Source: Flavobacteriaceae bacterium NBU2973 (lineage in GTDB: Bacteria; Bacteroidota; Bacteroidia; Flavobacteriales; Flavobacteriaceae). Taken from it: a stretch of 64,000 nt of DNA. Shown in pieces: positions 1 to 8,792 of the stretch. The notes beneath the pieces are model-generated. The model made no database searches. It saw only the letters and a list, made by a program, of their open reading frames with translations, and was not told where the DNA came from. Location: NCBI GenBank assembly GCA_026162565.1, contig JAOEIQ010000002.1, positions 310,001-374,000 on the forward strand, written 5' to 3'. The position numbers and the translations under genes are program-made. Each line of letters starts with the position of its first letter. Position 1 is the first letter of the stretch.

Positions 1-1502
1 AAGCGTTAAATGTAGCTTCTGTTTGGAACTTACCAGTTATATTTTGTATTGAAAATAATGGTTATGGTTTGTCTACTCCTACAAACGAACAATATAATTG
101 TGAACATTTAGCGCATAGAGGAAAAGGTTATGGAATGGAATCTCATATTATTGATGGAAATAATATTATAGAGGTTTATACTAAAGTATCAAAAATAGCA
201 GATAGTATTCGTAAAGAGCCAAGGCCAGTTTTAATAGAGTTTAAAACTTTTAGAATGCGTGGGCACGAAGAAGCCAGCGGAACTAAATATGTGCCACAAG
301 ATCTTATGGATGAATGGGCTGCCAAAGATCCTATCAATAACTTCAAGGATTATTTGCAAAATGAAGGTATTTTATCTGATGAGCAGGATGAGGCATTTAA
401 AGAGGTAATTACTGAAGAAATTAATGACAGTCTTAAAAAAGCTGCTGATGAAGAAGCCATACGTCCTAATTTAACTACCGAATTAGATGATGTATGTCAA
501 CCGTTTAATTATCAAGATTTTAAACCAAATAATACTACTGAAGAAATACGTTTTATAGATGCTGTTTCTGAAGGTTTAAAGCAAAGCATGGAACGTCATG
601 ATGACTTGGTTATCATGGGACAAGATATTGCAGAATATGGAGGTGTTTTTAAAATAACCGATGGTTTTGTAGAAGCGTTTGGTAGAGAACGAGTTCGCAA
701 TACGCCTATTTGTGAATCTGCTATTGTTGAAGCAGGAATGGGTTTATCCATTGCTGGAATGAAAAGCGTAGTCGAAATGCAGTTTGCCGATTTTGTATCC
801 TCTGGTTTTAATCCTATTGTTAACTATCTGGCTAAAGTACATTATCGTTGGAATCAAAATGCCGATGTCGTTGTACGAATGCCTTGTGGAGCAGGAGTAG
901 GAGCTGGACCTTTTCATAGTCAAACAAATGAAGCTTGGTTTACTAAAACTCCAGGATTAAAAGTAGTTTATCCAGCATTTCCTTATGATGCTAAGGGATT
1001 ATTAGCTACTGCCATTAACGATCCTAATCCTGTTATGTTCTTTGAGCATAAGGCTTTGTATAGAAGTATTCGTCAAGAAGTACCAACAGATTATTACACA
1101 CTGCCATTTGGTAAGGCATCGCTTTTACAAGAAGGAAATGACATCACTATTATTACTTATGGAGCAGGAGTACATTGGGCTTTAAACACATTAGAAAATA
1201 ATCCTGCTATATCTGCAGATTTATTAGACCTACGAACTTTACAACCATTAGATACTGAAGCGATTTTTAATTCTGTAAAAAAGACAGGAAAAGCTATTAT
1301 ATTGCAAGAAGACTCCATGTTTGGTGGTATTGCGAGTGATATCTCCTCATTAATAATGGAAAACTGTTTCGAACAATTAGATGCACCAGTAAAACGTGTG
1401 GCAAGTATCGAAACACCAATTCCATTTATTGGCCAATTAGAAGATCAGTATTTAGCTAAAGGACAATTTGAAGGTGAATTAAGAAAGCTTTTGGAATATT
1501 AA
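1..1502 (+). CDS. 2-oxoacid dehydrogenase E1, fused alpha and beta subunits (5' end outside window)
   Basis: This is the thiamine-diphosphate E1 component of a branched-chain 2-oxoacid or pyruvate-type dehydrogenase complex, which decarboxylates the 2-oxoacid and passes the acyl group to E2 lipoate. The reading frame is open from base 3 through the left edge, so the gene starts upstream; the TTG at 69 is internal. The visible part opens with the end of the alpha thiamine site (IENNGYGLSTPTNEQ), followed by the alpha C-terminus with RMRGHEEASGT. After a linker of about 30 residues comes a complete beta subunit, starting near TEEIRFIDAVSEGL, with ESAIVEAGMGLSIAG, EMQFADFV and GAGPFHSQTNEAWF. 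Having alpha and beta in one chain is common in Bacteroidota. The exact substrate cannot be told from this fragment. A palindromic intergenic repeat lies just after the stop. Confidence 0.9.
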   Translation, partial: ALNVASVWNLPVIFCIENNGYGLSTPTNEQYNCEHLAHRGKGYGMESHIIDGNNIIEVYTKVSKIADSIRKEPRPVLIEFKTFRMRGHEEASGTKYVPQDLMDEWAAKDPINNFKDYLQNEGILSDEQDEAFKEVITEEINDSLKKAADEEAIRPNLTTELDDVCQPFNYQDFKPNNTTEEIRFIDAVSEGLKQSMERHDDLVIMGQDIAEYGGVFKITDGFVEAFGRERVRNTPICESAIVEAGMGLSIAGMKSVVEMQFADFVSSGFNPIVNYLAKVHYRWNQNADVVVRMPCGAGVGAGPFHSQTNEAWFTKTPGLKVVYPAFPYDAKGLLATAINDPNPVMFFEHKALYRSIRQEVPTDYYTLPFGKASLLQEGNDITIITYGAGVHWALNTLENNPAISADLLDLRTLQPLDTEAIFNSVKKTGKAIILQEDSMFGGIASDISSLIMENCFEQLDAPVKRVASIETPIPFIGQLEDQYLAKGQFEGELRKLLEY

Positions 1503-1505
1503 AGA

Positions 1506-1577
1506 TGTCATTCAGAGCATAGCAACGAATCTTTAAATTATAGATTCCTCATGTCACTGCGTTCTTTCAGAATGACA
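1506..1577. repeat. Palindromic REP-like intergenic element
   Basis: The ends are an inverted repeat, TGTCATTC at 1506-1513 and GAATGACA at 1570-1577. Inside, AGCAACGAATCT and AGATTCCTC are partly complementary, so the element can fold into one long hairpin. It sits between two convergent genes. Similar TGTCATTC...GAATGACA elements are common between genes in Flavobacteriaceae (recalled, not searched). It may act as a bidirectional terminator or mRNA stabiliser, although neither side has a long T tract. Confidence 0.6.
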
Positions 1578-1584
1578 ATCAAAT

Positions 1585-2895
1585 TTAACCTTCAGATTGA
1601 ATTTGTTTAGCAATTGCTTGACACTCATCTAATACACGTAATAAGTTTCCACTCCAAAGCAGACTAATTTCTTCTTCAGTATAGCCACGACGTACTAATT
1701 CTAGAGTAACATTAAAGGTTTCTGATGCATCAGACCAACCTTCAATTCCACCTCCACCATCAAAATCACTACTAATACCTACATGTTTCAATCCTATTTT
1801 ATCAACCAAATAATCTATATGATCTACAAAATCGCCAACATCTGCAGCAGGAGGAAGGTCTGTCATTGTTTTACTTTTCTCATCAACTATTTTTCTCATC
1901 TCCATATATGTCTCAATATAAGCTTCACGTTCAGCTTCTGGCATACTTCTAATCTCACTTCTTTCAACTAATTTTTCACCTAAAGAATCCATAACAATGG
2001 CTTCAATCTCTTTCAGCTTTTTATTACGTGTTTCAAATTTTTCAGTATTCAAGTACGATTTAAAAGCTACGGTCTGCACGACACCTCCATTTTGTTTCAT
2101 CAACTCTAGCTGTTCATCATCTAAATTTCTACTGTGATTACACAAAGCTCTAGCTGATGAATGAGAAGCAATAATTGGCGCTTTACTCAAGGCAATCATT
2201 TGCTTCATCGCTTCTTTTGATGGATGAGAGACATCGATCATCATGCCATATTTATTCATTTCTTTAATCACTTCTTTACCTAAATCACTCACACCATTAT
2301 GTAACCAAACGTCATCTGATTCTCCAGTATTACTATCGCACAACTGACTATGTCCATTATGAGATAATGACATGTATCGCGCTCCTAAATCGTAGAACTT
2401 TTTTACGTTACTGATATCTGTTCCAATTGGATAACCATTCTCAATACCAATCATGGCACCCTTTTTACCTTTGGCAATTATTCGTCTTACATCATCAGAA
2501 GTAGTAGCCAATTCAATATCGTTTGGCGCAATGTCATTACATAATTTATGAATGGCATCAAATTTAGACATGGCATTATCATAGGCTTTTGCATAACCAG
2601 ATTCTGTTAAGGAATCTTGACCAGTGTAAACAATAAACCAAGGCACATCTAAACCACCTTCTTTCATTTTTGGTAAGTTTACTTGATTGTCTAGACGCTG
2701 ACTGTAGTTAATAGAGTCTGTAAAGTTTTTGACATTAATATCACAATGTGTATCTAGTACAATAACACGATCATGTATGCCTTTAGCTTTGGCTATTAAT
2801 TGTTCTTCAGAGAGTGTTTCTGATTTCGATTCGTTACAAGAGTTTAACATAAAAAATGACAATAAAAGATAGAATGAGCACTTTAGAAGTTTCAT
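1585..2895 (-). CDS. Membrane dipeptidase (renal dipeptidase family, peptidase M19), lipoprotein
   Basis: A zinc metallodipeptidase of the M19 family, which hydrolyses dipeptides. It is probably anchored in the envelope, because the N-terminus is a lipoprotein signal ending in the lipobox LNSC near residue 20. The expected ligand motifs are all present: DTHCDI near residue 48, GIENGYPIG, IDVSHPS, IASHSSARALCNHSRN, and VGISSDFDGGG near the C-terminus. At 436 residues it is slightly longer than the minimal family, with an extra charged segment around residues 290-345 that carries no catalytic motif. It is convergent with the E1 gene. A minus-strand -7 box lies at 2955-2962. The general activity is well supported; the physiological substrate is unknown. 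Confidence 0.9.
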   Translation of the reverse strand: MKLLKCSFYLLLSFFMLNSCNESKSETLSEEQLIAKAKGIHDRVIVLDTHCDINVKNFTDSINYSQRLDNQVNLPKMKEGGLDVPWFIVYTGQDSLTESGYAKAYDNAMSKFDAIHKLCNDIAPNDIELATTSDDVRRIIAKGKKGAMIGIENGYPIGTDISNVKKFYDLGARYMSLSHNGHSQLCDSNTGESDDVWLHNGVSDLGKEVIKEMNKYGMMIDVSHPSKEAMKQMIALSKAPIIASHSSARALCNHSRNLDDEQLELMKQNGGVVQTVAFKSYLNTEKFETRNKKLKEIEAIVMDSLGEKLVERSEIRSMPEAEREAYIETYMEMRKIVDEKSKTMTDLPPAADVGDFVDHIDYLVDKIGLKHVGISSDFDGGGGIEGWSDASETFNVTLELVRRGYTEEEISLLWSGNLLRVLDECQAIAKQIQSEG

Positions 2896-2954
2896 AATAC
2901 AGTGGTTGGTTAATAGATTATAAATATACTAATTAAAAGTGTTCGGACTAATTA

Positions 2955-2962
2955 CAAATTTA
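2955..2962 (-). promoter_or_regulatory. Bacteroidota -7 promoter box for the M19 dipeptidase
   Basis: On the minus strand this reads TAAATTTG, matching the TAnnTTTG consensus of the Bacteroidota primary sigma factor. It lies about 60 bases upstream of the ATG at 2895. I see no convincing -33 TTG element, so this is a fair but not certain call. Confidence 0.4.
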
Positions 2963-3031
2963 GGCACACTTCTTGTGAAAGTTTTAGCAGAAATTATAGA
3001 CAATATTAACAGTACTAATAATTTCTATTAG

Positions 3032-3039
3032 TACATTTG
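3032..3039 (+). promoter_or_regulatory. Bacteroidota -7 promoter box (TACATTTG)
   Basis: TACATTTG matches TAnnTTTG and lies 17 bases upstream of the ATG at 3057. The 5' leader would then be only about 10 bases. This supports the ATG at 3057 over the TTG at 3048, which would lie almost on the predicted transcription start. Confidence 0.55.
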
Positions 3040-3056
3040 TATATCGATTGCTTAAA

Positions 3057-3737
3057 ATGAAAAACTTATTTTTTGTATTTGCTTTACTGTGTTTTGCTTC
3101 AAATCTGCAGGCTCAAATTGATAGTCAAGAATCGTCTATCACTATAGCAGTGGAAGAAAACGACAATTCTAATACCACAACTCCTTTACCACAAATTGAG
3201 AAACCTAACTCAAATGTTGGTTTAAGCAACACCAACGAGAATACGATTAATGGTATATCTGTAAATCCCACTAATACCGATTTAAGTGAGAATAAAGAAT
3301 TTTCAATGGTTTACAAAAGTGAGTTAATAGATCCAGGGACAATTTTTGAGAAAAAGTGGGCTAAAGAAAAAAAAGATAAGTCTGTAGAACCAAAATATCT
3401 TGGAGACCAACATCTTGGTGATTTTAGAAGTGATGGAAAATTTGTAACAATTGTTTGTAGAGATCACCAATTTCCTGATGGAGATCGCGTTCGTATTTAT
3501 GCAAATGATGATGTTATACTTCCAAATGTTTTGCTTTCAACTTCCTACAAATCGTTTAAATTAGATTTACATCTAGGCTTTAATAAAATAGATTTTCAAG
3601 CGCTTAATCAAGGTGAGTCTGGACCCAATACGGCAGAACTTATCGTCTATGATGATAAAGGTAAGATCGTATCATCAAACGAATGGAATTTATCAACAGG
3701 TGCTAAAGCAACCATCGTAGTTGTAAAAGAACACTAA
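3057..3737 (+). CDS. Secreted protein of unknown function
   Basis: I do not recognise this family. The protein has a clear Sec signal peptide (MKNLFFVFALLCFASNLQAQ), then about 90 residues of low-complexity Asn/Thr/Ser/Pro-rich linker. A compact C-terminal domain of about 130 residues follows, rich in beta-strand-like segments (DGKFVTIVCRDHQFPDGDRVRIYANDDVIL...). That domain resembles an immunoglobulin or carbohydrate-binding-type beta sandwich, but no catalytic motif is evident. The start was set at ATG 3057 because a TAnnTTTG box lies just upstream and the signal peptide begins there. The gene is monocistronic between the M19 gene and the methyltransferase. Confidence 0.7.
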   Translation: MKNLFFVFALLCFASNLQAQIDSQESSITIAVEENDNSNTTTPLPQIEKPNSNVGLSNTNENTINGISVNPTNTDLSENKEFSMVYKSELIDPGTIFEKKWAKEKKDKSVEPKYLGDQHLGDFRSDGKFVTIVCRDHQFPDGDRVRIYANDDVILPNVLLSTSYKSFKLDLHLGFNKIDFQALNQGESGPNTAELIVYDDKGKIVSSNEWNLSTGAKATIVVVKEH

Positions 3738-3776
3738 TGCTAAATTAATAAGCCTATTATATCTAAAATGATTTCG

Positions 3777-3784
3777 TACCTTTG
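3777..3784 (+). promoter_or_regulatory. Bacteroidota -7 promoter box (TACCTTTG) for the methyltransferase-helicase operon
   Basis: TACCTTTG matches TAnnTTTG and is followed directly by GC. It ends 14 bases before the TTG start at 3799, giving a very short leader, and there is no in-frame ATG near the start. The same octamer is used before the TTG-start gene at 59427. Confidence 0.55.
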
Positions 3785-3798
3785 CAAAAACGATACTT

Positions 3799-5028
3799 TT
3801 GCAACCTTTTTCTAACGAAATTTCATCTCAATTACTACCCAAGCGACTGGCTATAAAATTGACAGCTCAAGGTGAAAAAAGTGTGCTTCAAAAACACCCT
3901 TGGGTTTTTTCCAACAGTATAGTTAAAGTCAATAAAGATGGTAATTCTGGAGATATAGTTATTGTATTTTCAAAAAATAAAAATACCGTTATTGGCATTG
4001 GTCTTTATGATCCGAAATCGCCGATTAGAATTAAAATGATTCATTTTGGAGATTCCGTTACAATAGACGATGAATTCTTCCACGCTAAAATTAAAACTGC
4101 TTTTAGCAAAAGAGACCAATTACTAAAGACTAATACCAATAGCTATCGTTTATTATTTGGTGAGAATGATGGATTTCCTGGGTTAATTGCTGATGTTTAT
4201 GCACATGTTTTAGTTGTAAAGCTATACTCTGAAATTTGGATACCGTATCTAGAAGTAATTTTAAAAGAATTAATTGCTGTTACAAACTCTGAAGTAGTTG
4301 TTATACGATTAAGTAGAAACCTTCAAAATTCAAGCAGTATTACTTTACAAGATGGAGAGATTGTTTATGGAGAATTAGATAATGAGGTCGTCAATTTTAC
4401 AGAACATGGCGTTCAGTTTTCAGCCAATGTTGTTAAAGGTCATAAAACTGGTTATTTTTTAGACCATAGACACAATAGAAAACGCGTAGGTGAGTTAAGT
4501 ACAAACAAAACTGTATTAGATGTTTTCTCGTATGCAGGCGGATTTTCAGTGCATGCGTTAGCTAATCAAGCGAAAGCTGTAACAAGTCTAGATATTAGTG
4601 CTCAAGCTCTTGAAATTGCTAAAAAAAATGGTAAACTAAACACCTATTCTGGTGTACATAACATAATTGTTGGTGATGCTTTTGAAGAACTTCAAAAGCT
4701 AATTGACTCAAAACAGTTTTTTGATGTTGTAGTTATCGATCCTCCAAGTTTTGCAAAACAACAAATAGATATAAAAATTGCCAAGAAAAAATATGCGCAA
4801 TTAGCCAAATTAGGTTGTAAATTAGCGGCAAAAAATGGCATACTTGTTTTAGCATCTTGCTCATCGAGAGTTATTGCCGAGGATTTTTTTAGTATCAACA
4901 CTTTCAATCTAAAACAATCTAATAGAACTTTTAAAACCATATTGAAAACCACACACGATATAGATCATCCTATTAGCTTTAAAGAAGGTGCTTATTTAAA
5001 GTGTGGATACTATCAATTTATAGATTAA
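3799..5028 (+). CDS. Class I SAM-dependent rRNA large-subunit methyltransferase, RlmI/YccW family
   Basis: Predicted to methylate a cytosine in 23S rRNA, as RlmI does (m5C). The N-terminal ~80 residues form a PUA-like RNA-binding domain (KLTAQGEKSVLQKHPWVFSNSI). A short mixed segment follows, then a Rossmann methyltransferase with motif I VLDVFSYAGGFSVHAL (about residues 235-250), the acidic SLDISAQALEIAKKNGKLN, and motif IV DPPSFAKQ. Length (about 409) fits the family. There is no in-frame ATG at the N-terminus; the TTG at 3799 is chosen because a promoter box ends at 3784 and the domain begins soon after. The helicase gene follows 3 bases after the stop, so the three plus-strand genes 3799-7727 probably form one operon for RNA handling. 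Confidence 0.88.
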   Translation: MQPFSNEISSQLLPKRLAIKLTAQGEKSVLQKHPWVFSNSIVKVNKDGNSGDIVIVFSKNKNTVIGIGLYDPKSPIRIKMIHFGDSVTIDDEFFHAKIKTAFSKRDQLLKTNTNSYRLLFGENDGFPGLIADVYAHVLVVKLYSEIWIPYLEVILKELIAVTNSEVVVIRLSRNLQNSSSITLQDGEIVYGELDNEVVNFTEHGVQFSANVVKGHKTGYFLDHRHNRKRVGELSTNKTVLDVFSYAGGFSVHALANQAKAVTSLDISAQALEIAKKNGKLNTYSGVHNIIVGDAFEELQKLIDSKQFFDVVVIDPPSFAKQQIDIKIAKKKYAQLAKLGCKLAAKNGILVLASCSSRVIAEDFFSINTFNLKQSNRTFKTILKTTHDIDHPISFKEGAYLKCGYYQFID

Positions 5029-5031
5029 TTA

Positions 5032-6591
5032 ATGATAAAAATAAAGGAAGAAGACGTAGTAGAAGAAAAAATTGGTAAAGACCTCTATGCTTACCAAAAA
5101 GGAGCCATCAGCAAAATATTTAAAAGTTTTGATGAAGAGGCTGAAAACTACCATTTACTATATCAATTACCAACAGGAGGAGGGAAGACGGTTATTTTTT
5201 CTGAAATAATTAGGCAATACCTCAAAAATCATGATAAGAAAGCACTTATTATGACCCATCGTATTGAGTTGAGTAATCAAACCTCAAAGATGTTAACCGA
5301 ATTTGGAGTGGTCAACAAAAAAATAAATAGCACAGCAAATCTTGATGATCAAGATGAGTATTCATGTTTTGTGGCTATGGTTGAAACATTAAATAATCGC
5401 TTAAACGAAGATAAGCTAGATATTACCAATGTTGGTTTAGTGATTATTGATGAAGCCCACTACAATTCGTTTACAAAGCTATTTAAGTTTTTTGAAAACT
5501 CCTTTATACTTGGTGTTACGGCGACGCCTTTAAGCTCCAATATGAAGCTTCCAATGAAAAACAATTACAATGAGTTAATTGTAGGAGAATCTATTGCTTC
5601 ATTAATTGAAAACAAGTTTTTAGCACGAGCCGAAATCTATTCGTATAATGTTGGATTAACCTCATTGGTTGTTGGATCTAATGGTGACTACACCGTAAAA
5701 TCATCTGAAGATTTATATACAAACTTTAATATGCTTAACAAGTTAATGCAAGCATATGAGGAAAGAGCTAAAGGAAAAAAGACGCTTATTTTTAATAATG
5801 GTATCACCACATCGTTACATGTTTACGATACCTTTAGAGCAGCAGGTTATCCGATTGCGCACCTAGATAATACAAATTCTAAAAAAGAACGTAAAGCCAT
5901 TTTAAAGTGGTTTAAAGAAACACCAGACGCTATTTTAACATCTGTTAGCATTTTAACTACTGGATTTGATGAACCTACTGTTGAAGCTATTATATTGAAT
6001 AGAGCTACAAAATCTCTAACGCTATATTACCAAATGATTGGTCGTGGTTCCCGTGTTTTAGACAATAAAGACTCCTTTACGGTTGTAGATTTAGGAAATA
6101 ACTTTCATCGATTTGGAACTTGGGGAGCTGATCTCGATTGGCAAAAGATTTTTAGATATCCCGATTATTATTTAGATAAATTACTAGATGACGAAGCCAT
6201 TGAAAGTAATTTTGTTTACGAAATGCCAGAAGAATTACGAGCTTTGTTTAGTAAAACTGACGATGTAACTTTTGATGTTAAACAAACCTATGTTGAGTCT
6301 ATTAAAGCTGGAGAATCTTCTAAAGTTGTTTTACAACGTTCTATAGAACATCATGCGAAAATCTGTATAGAAAATAGTGAAGATGTCTATGATGCATTAG
6401 ATTTAATGAAACGTTTAGACGATTCTATTGATCATCGTATTTTGCGCTACAGCCAATGTATTAGTAAAAGTACGCATAACTTTATTGCTTGGTTAACTGA
6501 AGATTACAAGCGTAAATTACGTGCTTACATTCGTGAAAATTTTGATCGTGTTTTCGAAGATATTTTTGGTCATCCTCCAATAGAAGAATAA
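5032..6591 (+). CDS. DEAD/DEAH-box superfamily 2 helicase (Ssl2/RadD-like)
   Basis: A superfamily 2 ATP-dependent helicase or translocase. Visible motifs are Walker A PTGGGKT near residue 47, motif Ia MTHRIELS, DEAH (IIDEAHYN) near residue 140, motif III TATPLS, and motif VI YQMIGRGSRVL near residue 335. The last ~140 residues are not part of the helicase core and may be a substrate-binding domain. Overall layout resembles RadD/XPB-type (COG1061) proteins, which act on DNA or RNA substrates. It is tightly packed between the rRNA methyltransferase and a DEAD-box RNA helicase, which favours a role in RNA or ribosome metabolism, but this is only inference from context. Confidence 0.85.
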   Translation: MIKIKEEDVVEEKIGKDLYAYQKGAISKIFKSFDEEAENYHLLYQLPTGGGKTVIFSEIIRQYLKNHDKKALIMTHRIELSNQTSKMLTEFGVVNKKINSTANLDDQDEYSCFVAMVETLNNRLNEDKLDITNVGLVIIDEAHYNSFTKLFKFFENSFILGVTATPLSSNMKLPMKNNYNELIVGESIASLIENKFLARAEIYSYNVGLTSLVVGSNGDYTVKSSEDLYTNFNMLNKLMQAYEERAKGKKTLIFNNGITTSLHVYDTFRAAGYPIAHLDNTNSKKERKAILKWFKETPDAILTSVSILTTGFDEPTVEAIILNRATKSLTLYYQMIGRGSRVLDNKDSFTVVDLGNNFHRFGTWGADLDWQKIFRYPDYYLDKLLDDEAIESNFVYEMPEELRALFSKTDDVTFDVKQTYVESIKAGESSKVVLQRSIEHHAKICIENSEDVYDALDLMKRLDDSIDHRILRYSQCISKSTHNFIAWLTEDYKRKLRAYIRENFDRVFEDIFGHPPIEE

Positions 6592-6608
6592 CAAGTAAAA
6601 TAATATAT

Positions 6609-7727
6609 ATGTCTTCGTTTTTAGATTTAGGAGTACAAAAGCAGTATGTAAAATCCTTGAAAGAATTAGGTATAAAAACACCTACCGAAATTCAGGAACA
6701 AGCCATACCTTTACTACTACATAATCAAACTGATTTTGTTGGATTAGCTCAAACTGGTACAGGAAAAACAGCAGCCTATGGCTTGCCTGTTTTGCATAAA
6801 ATTGATACTAGAAAAAACCATGTACAAGCGTTAATTTTATCTCCAACACGTGAGTTGGTTCAGCAAATAAAAAAACAACTGTTTAAGTTTACTAAATACA
6901 ATGACTCAAAAATATTTTGTGAAGGCGTTTATGGAGGCGAAAAGATTGATATCCAAATTAAAAACTTAAGCCGAACGACTCATATTATAGTCGCGACTCC
7001 AGGACGATTAGTAGACTTGATTAGCAGAAATAAAGTAGAACTAAAACATATTCATACTTTGGTTTTAGATGAAGCTGATGAAATGTTAAGCATGGGTTTT
7101 AAACATGATTTAACAACTATTTTAAAAACCACTAAAGGCTCAAAAAACACGTGGTTATTTTCGGCAACTATGCCAGAAGATTTAAAGGTAATTGTTAAAC
7201 GTTACATCAGTGATAATTCTATACGTTTAGAGGTTAATAGAAACAGCTTAGTTAATGCTAACATCTCACATTACTTTGTAGAGACGTCTATTCAAAATAA
7301 AATGGACCGTTTGGTAACACTTTTAGAGCAAAGAGAAGAGGAGAGAGGCATTATATTCTGTAGAACTAAAGCTGGAACTCAAGCACTAAAGCATCAATTA
7401 ATTCAGGAAGGTTTTAATGTGGATGCTCTTGAAGGCGATATGCCTCAAAAAGAACGTGAAAAAGTCATGCGTGCGTTTAAAAATACGAGCTTGCAAATTT
7501 TAATATCTACAGATGTTTCTGCTAGAGGAATCGATGTTAATAATCTAGGATTTGTCATTCATCATCAATTACCAGAACATTTAGAATATTACACACATCG
7601 ATCAGGTAGAACAGCGAGAGCAGGTAAAACAGGGGAGTCTATAGCACTCGTATTACCAAATGAACTACATCGCATTCAAGAAATTGAAAAAGCTCTAGGT
7701 ATACAGATTAAACAAAAAACGTTATAA
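6609..7727 (+). CDS. DEAD-box ATP-dependent RNA helicase, core only
   Basis: All DEAD-box motifs are present: Q motif near TPTEIQEQAIPLLL, motif I AQTGTGKT, Ia PTRELVQQ, Ib TPGR, II DEAD, III SAT, IV IIFCRTKAGT, V ARGIDVNNL and VI HRSGRTARAG. At 372 residues it ends almost directly after motif VI and lacks the basic or RNA-binding C-terminal tail found in RhlE or DbpA-type proteins. It is probably the last gene of the operon that starts with the methyltransferase. Its 3' end overlaps the convergent VTT gene by 6 bases. A role in ribosome assembly or RNA turnover is likely from the family. Confidence 0.9.
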   Translation: MSSFLDLGVQKQYVKSLKELGIKTPTEIQEQAIPLLLHNQTDFVGLAQTGTGKTAAYGLPVLHKIDTRKNHVQALILSPTRELVQQIKKQLFKFTKYNDSKIFCEGVYGGEKIDIQIKNLSRTTHIIVATPGRLVDLISRNKVELKHIHTLVLDEADEMLSMGFKHDLTTILKTTKGSKNTWLFSATMPEDLKVIVKRYISDNSIRLEVNRNSLVNANISHYFVETSIQNKMDRLVTLLEQREEERGIIFCRTKAGTQALKHQLIQEGFNVDALEGDMPQKEREKVMRAFKNTSLQILISTDVSARGIDVNNLGFVIHHQLPEHLEYYTHRSGRTARAGKTGESIALVLPNELHRIQEIEKALGIQIKQKTL

Positions 7728-8339
7728 AACGTTAAAAATTAAAAGGCCGTAAATAGCAAATCGCACCAAACGTAGCGATCCATAAATCATAACATTATTA
7801 AATGGAAACTTAATCAGGCCAGCAGCCATACAAGCAATTGAAAAGGGCAGAGGCAGTAGTGCTCCAGCCATAATTAAAAAACCACCCCATTTTTTTGAGT
7901 TTTTTAATTGCTTCGCCATTTTCACTTCTAAATAATTATGCACAGAAGGGATTTTAGTAAAAAACCGTCCAATCCAGTAGGAAATTAAACCACCTAAATA
8001 TGATAGTAAAGCTAAAACAGATAGGTAAACCCAAGGACTAGATAGCTTGCCAGACCAAGCAATAAATATTTCTGGCGGAATTAAACCTAATAAGGTTTCT
8101 GATATAAAAAATACCGATAATACTCCAGGAATTGGCAACACTTCTGTTAGTTTTACCAATGAAGCATTAATATCGTAATAATGATTAACTATTAAGATAG
8201 CAGCAATTAAAACAACCACATAAGGAAATACTTTTTTTACTGATTGCCAGACAAAGGCATAAAAACCAGTATAACCGTAGTATTGATGTAGTAGTTGCAA
8301 ACGAGATTTCCCCGTTTTAGATTTCGATTTAGGCTTCAT
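7722..8339 (-). CDS. VTT-domain (DedA/YqaA-like) integral membrane protein
   Basis: About five hydrophobic segments are visible: residues ~38-52, ~66-85, ~100-120, and two between ~150 and 205. The central sequence FISETLLGLIPPEIFIAWSG and a GG-rich loop followed by a membrane segment match the VTT/SNARE-associated family. Members of this superfamily are implicated in lipid scrambling or transport, for example DedA proteins moving undecaprenyl phosphate; this short member is not characterised. The basic N-terminus (KPKSKSKTGKSR) is likely cytoplasmic. It is a single gene, overlapping the DEAD-box helicase tail by 6 bases. Confidence 0.75.
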   Translation of the reverse strand: MKPKSKSKTGKSRLQLLHQYYGYTGFYAFVWQSVKKVFPYVVVLIAAILIVNHYYDINASLVKLTEVLPIPGVLSVFFISETLLGLIPPEIFIAWSGKLSSPWVYLSVLALLSYLGGLISYWIGRFFTKIPSVHNYLEVKMAKQLKNSKKWGGFLIMAGALLPLPFSIACMAAGLIKFPFNNVMIYGSLRLVRFAIYGLLIFNVL

Positions 8340-8474
8340 TTTCTTAATAGCAATTTTAAGAATTACAAATATAAGCCTGTAAACACCCTTATAAAAGAAA
8401 TTCTTGACAATTAAATGTTAATTAACAATTTGTCGTTTAGATAAATAGAATATTACAATGCAATTTAATTAATC

Positions 8475-8507
8475 AAAAAAAACCTTGATAATTAAATACT
8501 ATCAAGG
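8475..8507 (-). terminator. Intrinsic terminator on the minus strand
   Basis: The stem is CCTTGATA (8483-8490) with TATCAAGG (8500-8507) around a 9-base loop. Read on the minus strand it is followed by eight Ts (8482 down to 8475). This is a textbook intrinsic terminator. The only minus-strand ORF just upstream is the 32-codon ORF at 8539-8637, so a short transcript probably ends here. Confidence 0.75.
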
Positions 8508-8538
8508 GATTTAAAAACTAACACTACTATAGTATTTA

Positions 8539-8637
8539 TTAATGTCTAAAAGCATAGTTGCTACCAATTGCTAATTCTTTTAATAAATTGTTTAGGTACT
8601 GTAATTTTCTTTTCAAGAATTCTTTAATCTTTTTCAT
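8539..8637 (-). CDS. Small ORF, 32-residue basic amphipathic peptide
   Basis: Not a known family to me. An ATG at 8637 opens a 32-codon frame ending in TAA at 8539. The N-terminal half (KKIKEFLKRKLQYLNNLLK) is strongly basic with Leu/Ile/Phe spaced as an amphipathic helix; the tail is ELAIGSNYAFRH. It stands alone in a 464-base intergenic region and is followed 32 bases later by an intrinsic terminator in the same direction, which argues for a real short transcript. It could be a small membrane-associated peptide, a leader peptide, or a small RNA that happens to contain an ORF. No clear -7 box was found upstream on the minus strand. Confidence 0.45.
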   Translation of the reverse strand: MKKIKEFLKRKLQYLNNLLKELAIGSNYAFRH

Positions 8638-8758
8638 AGTCTTAAATTTTAATTAAACAGTCTCTTTATGTATTAGACGTATTACTTACCAAAAGGTTGT
8701 GCCTATATATGCTAAAGTTTTACTAAATCTTTTAGGATAAGACATGTATGATATTTTA

Positions 8759-8792
8759 AACTAAATAATTAGTTTTAACTAATTATTTAGTT
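8759..8792. promoter_or_regulatory. 34-bp near-perfect palindrome overlapping a promoter (candidate operator)
   Basis: Two 16-base arms, AACTAAATAATTAGTT and AACTAATTATTTAGTT, are separated by TT. The right arm touches the -7 box at 8792-8799, so a bound dimer would cover the -33 region of the 8804 gene. It is not followed by a T run, so a terminator is less likely. The regulator is unknown. Confidence 0.5.
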
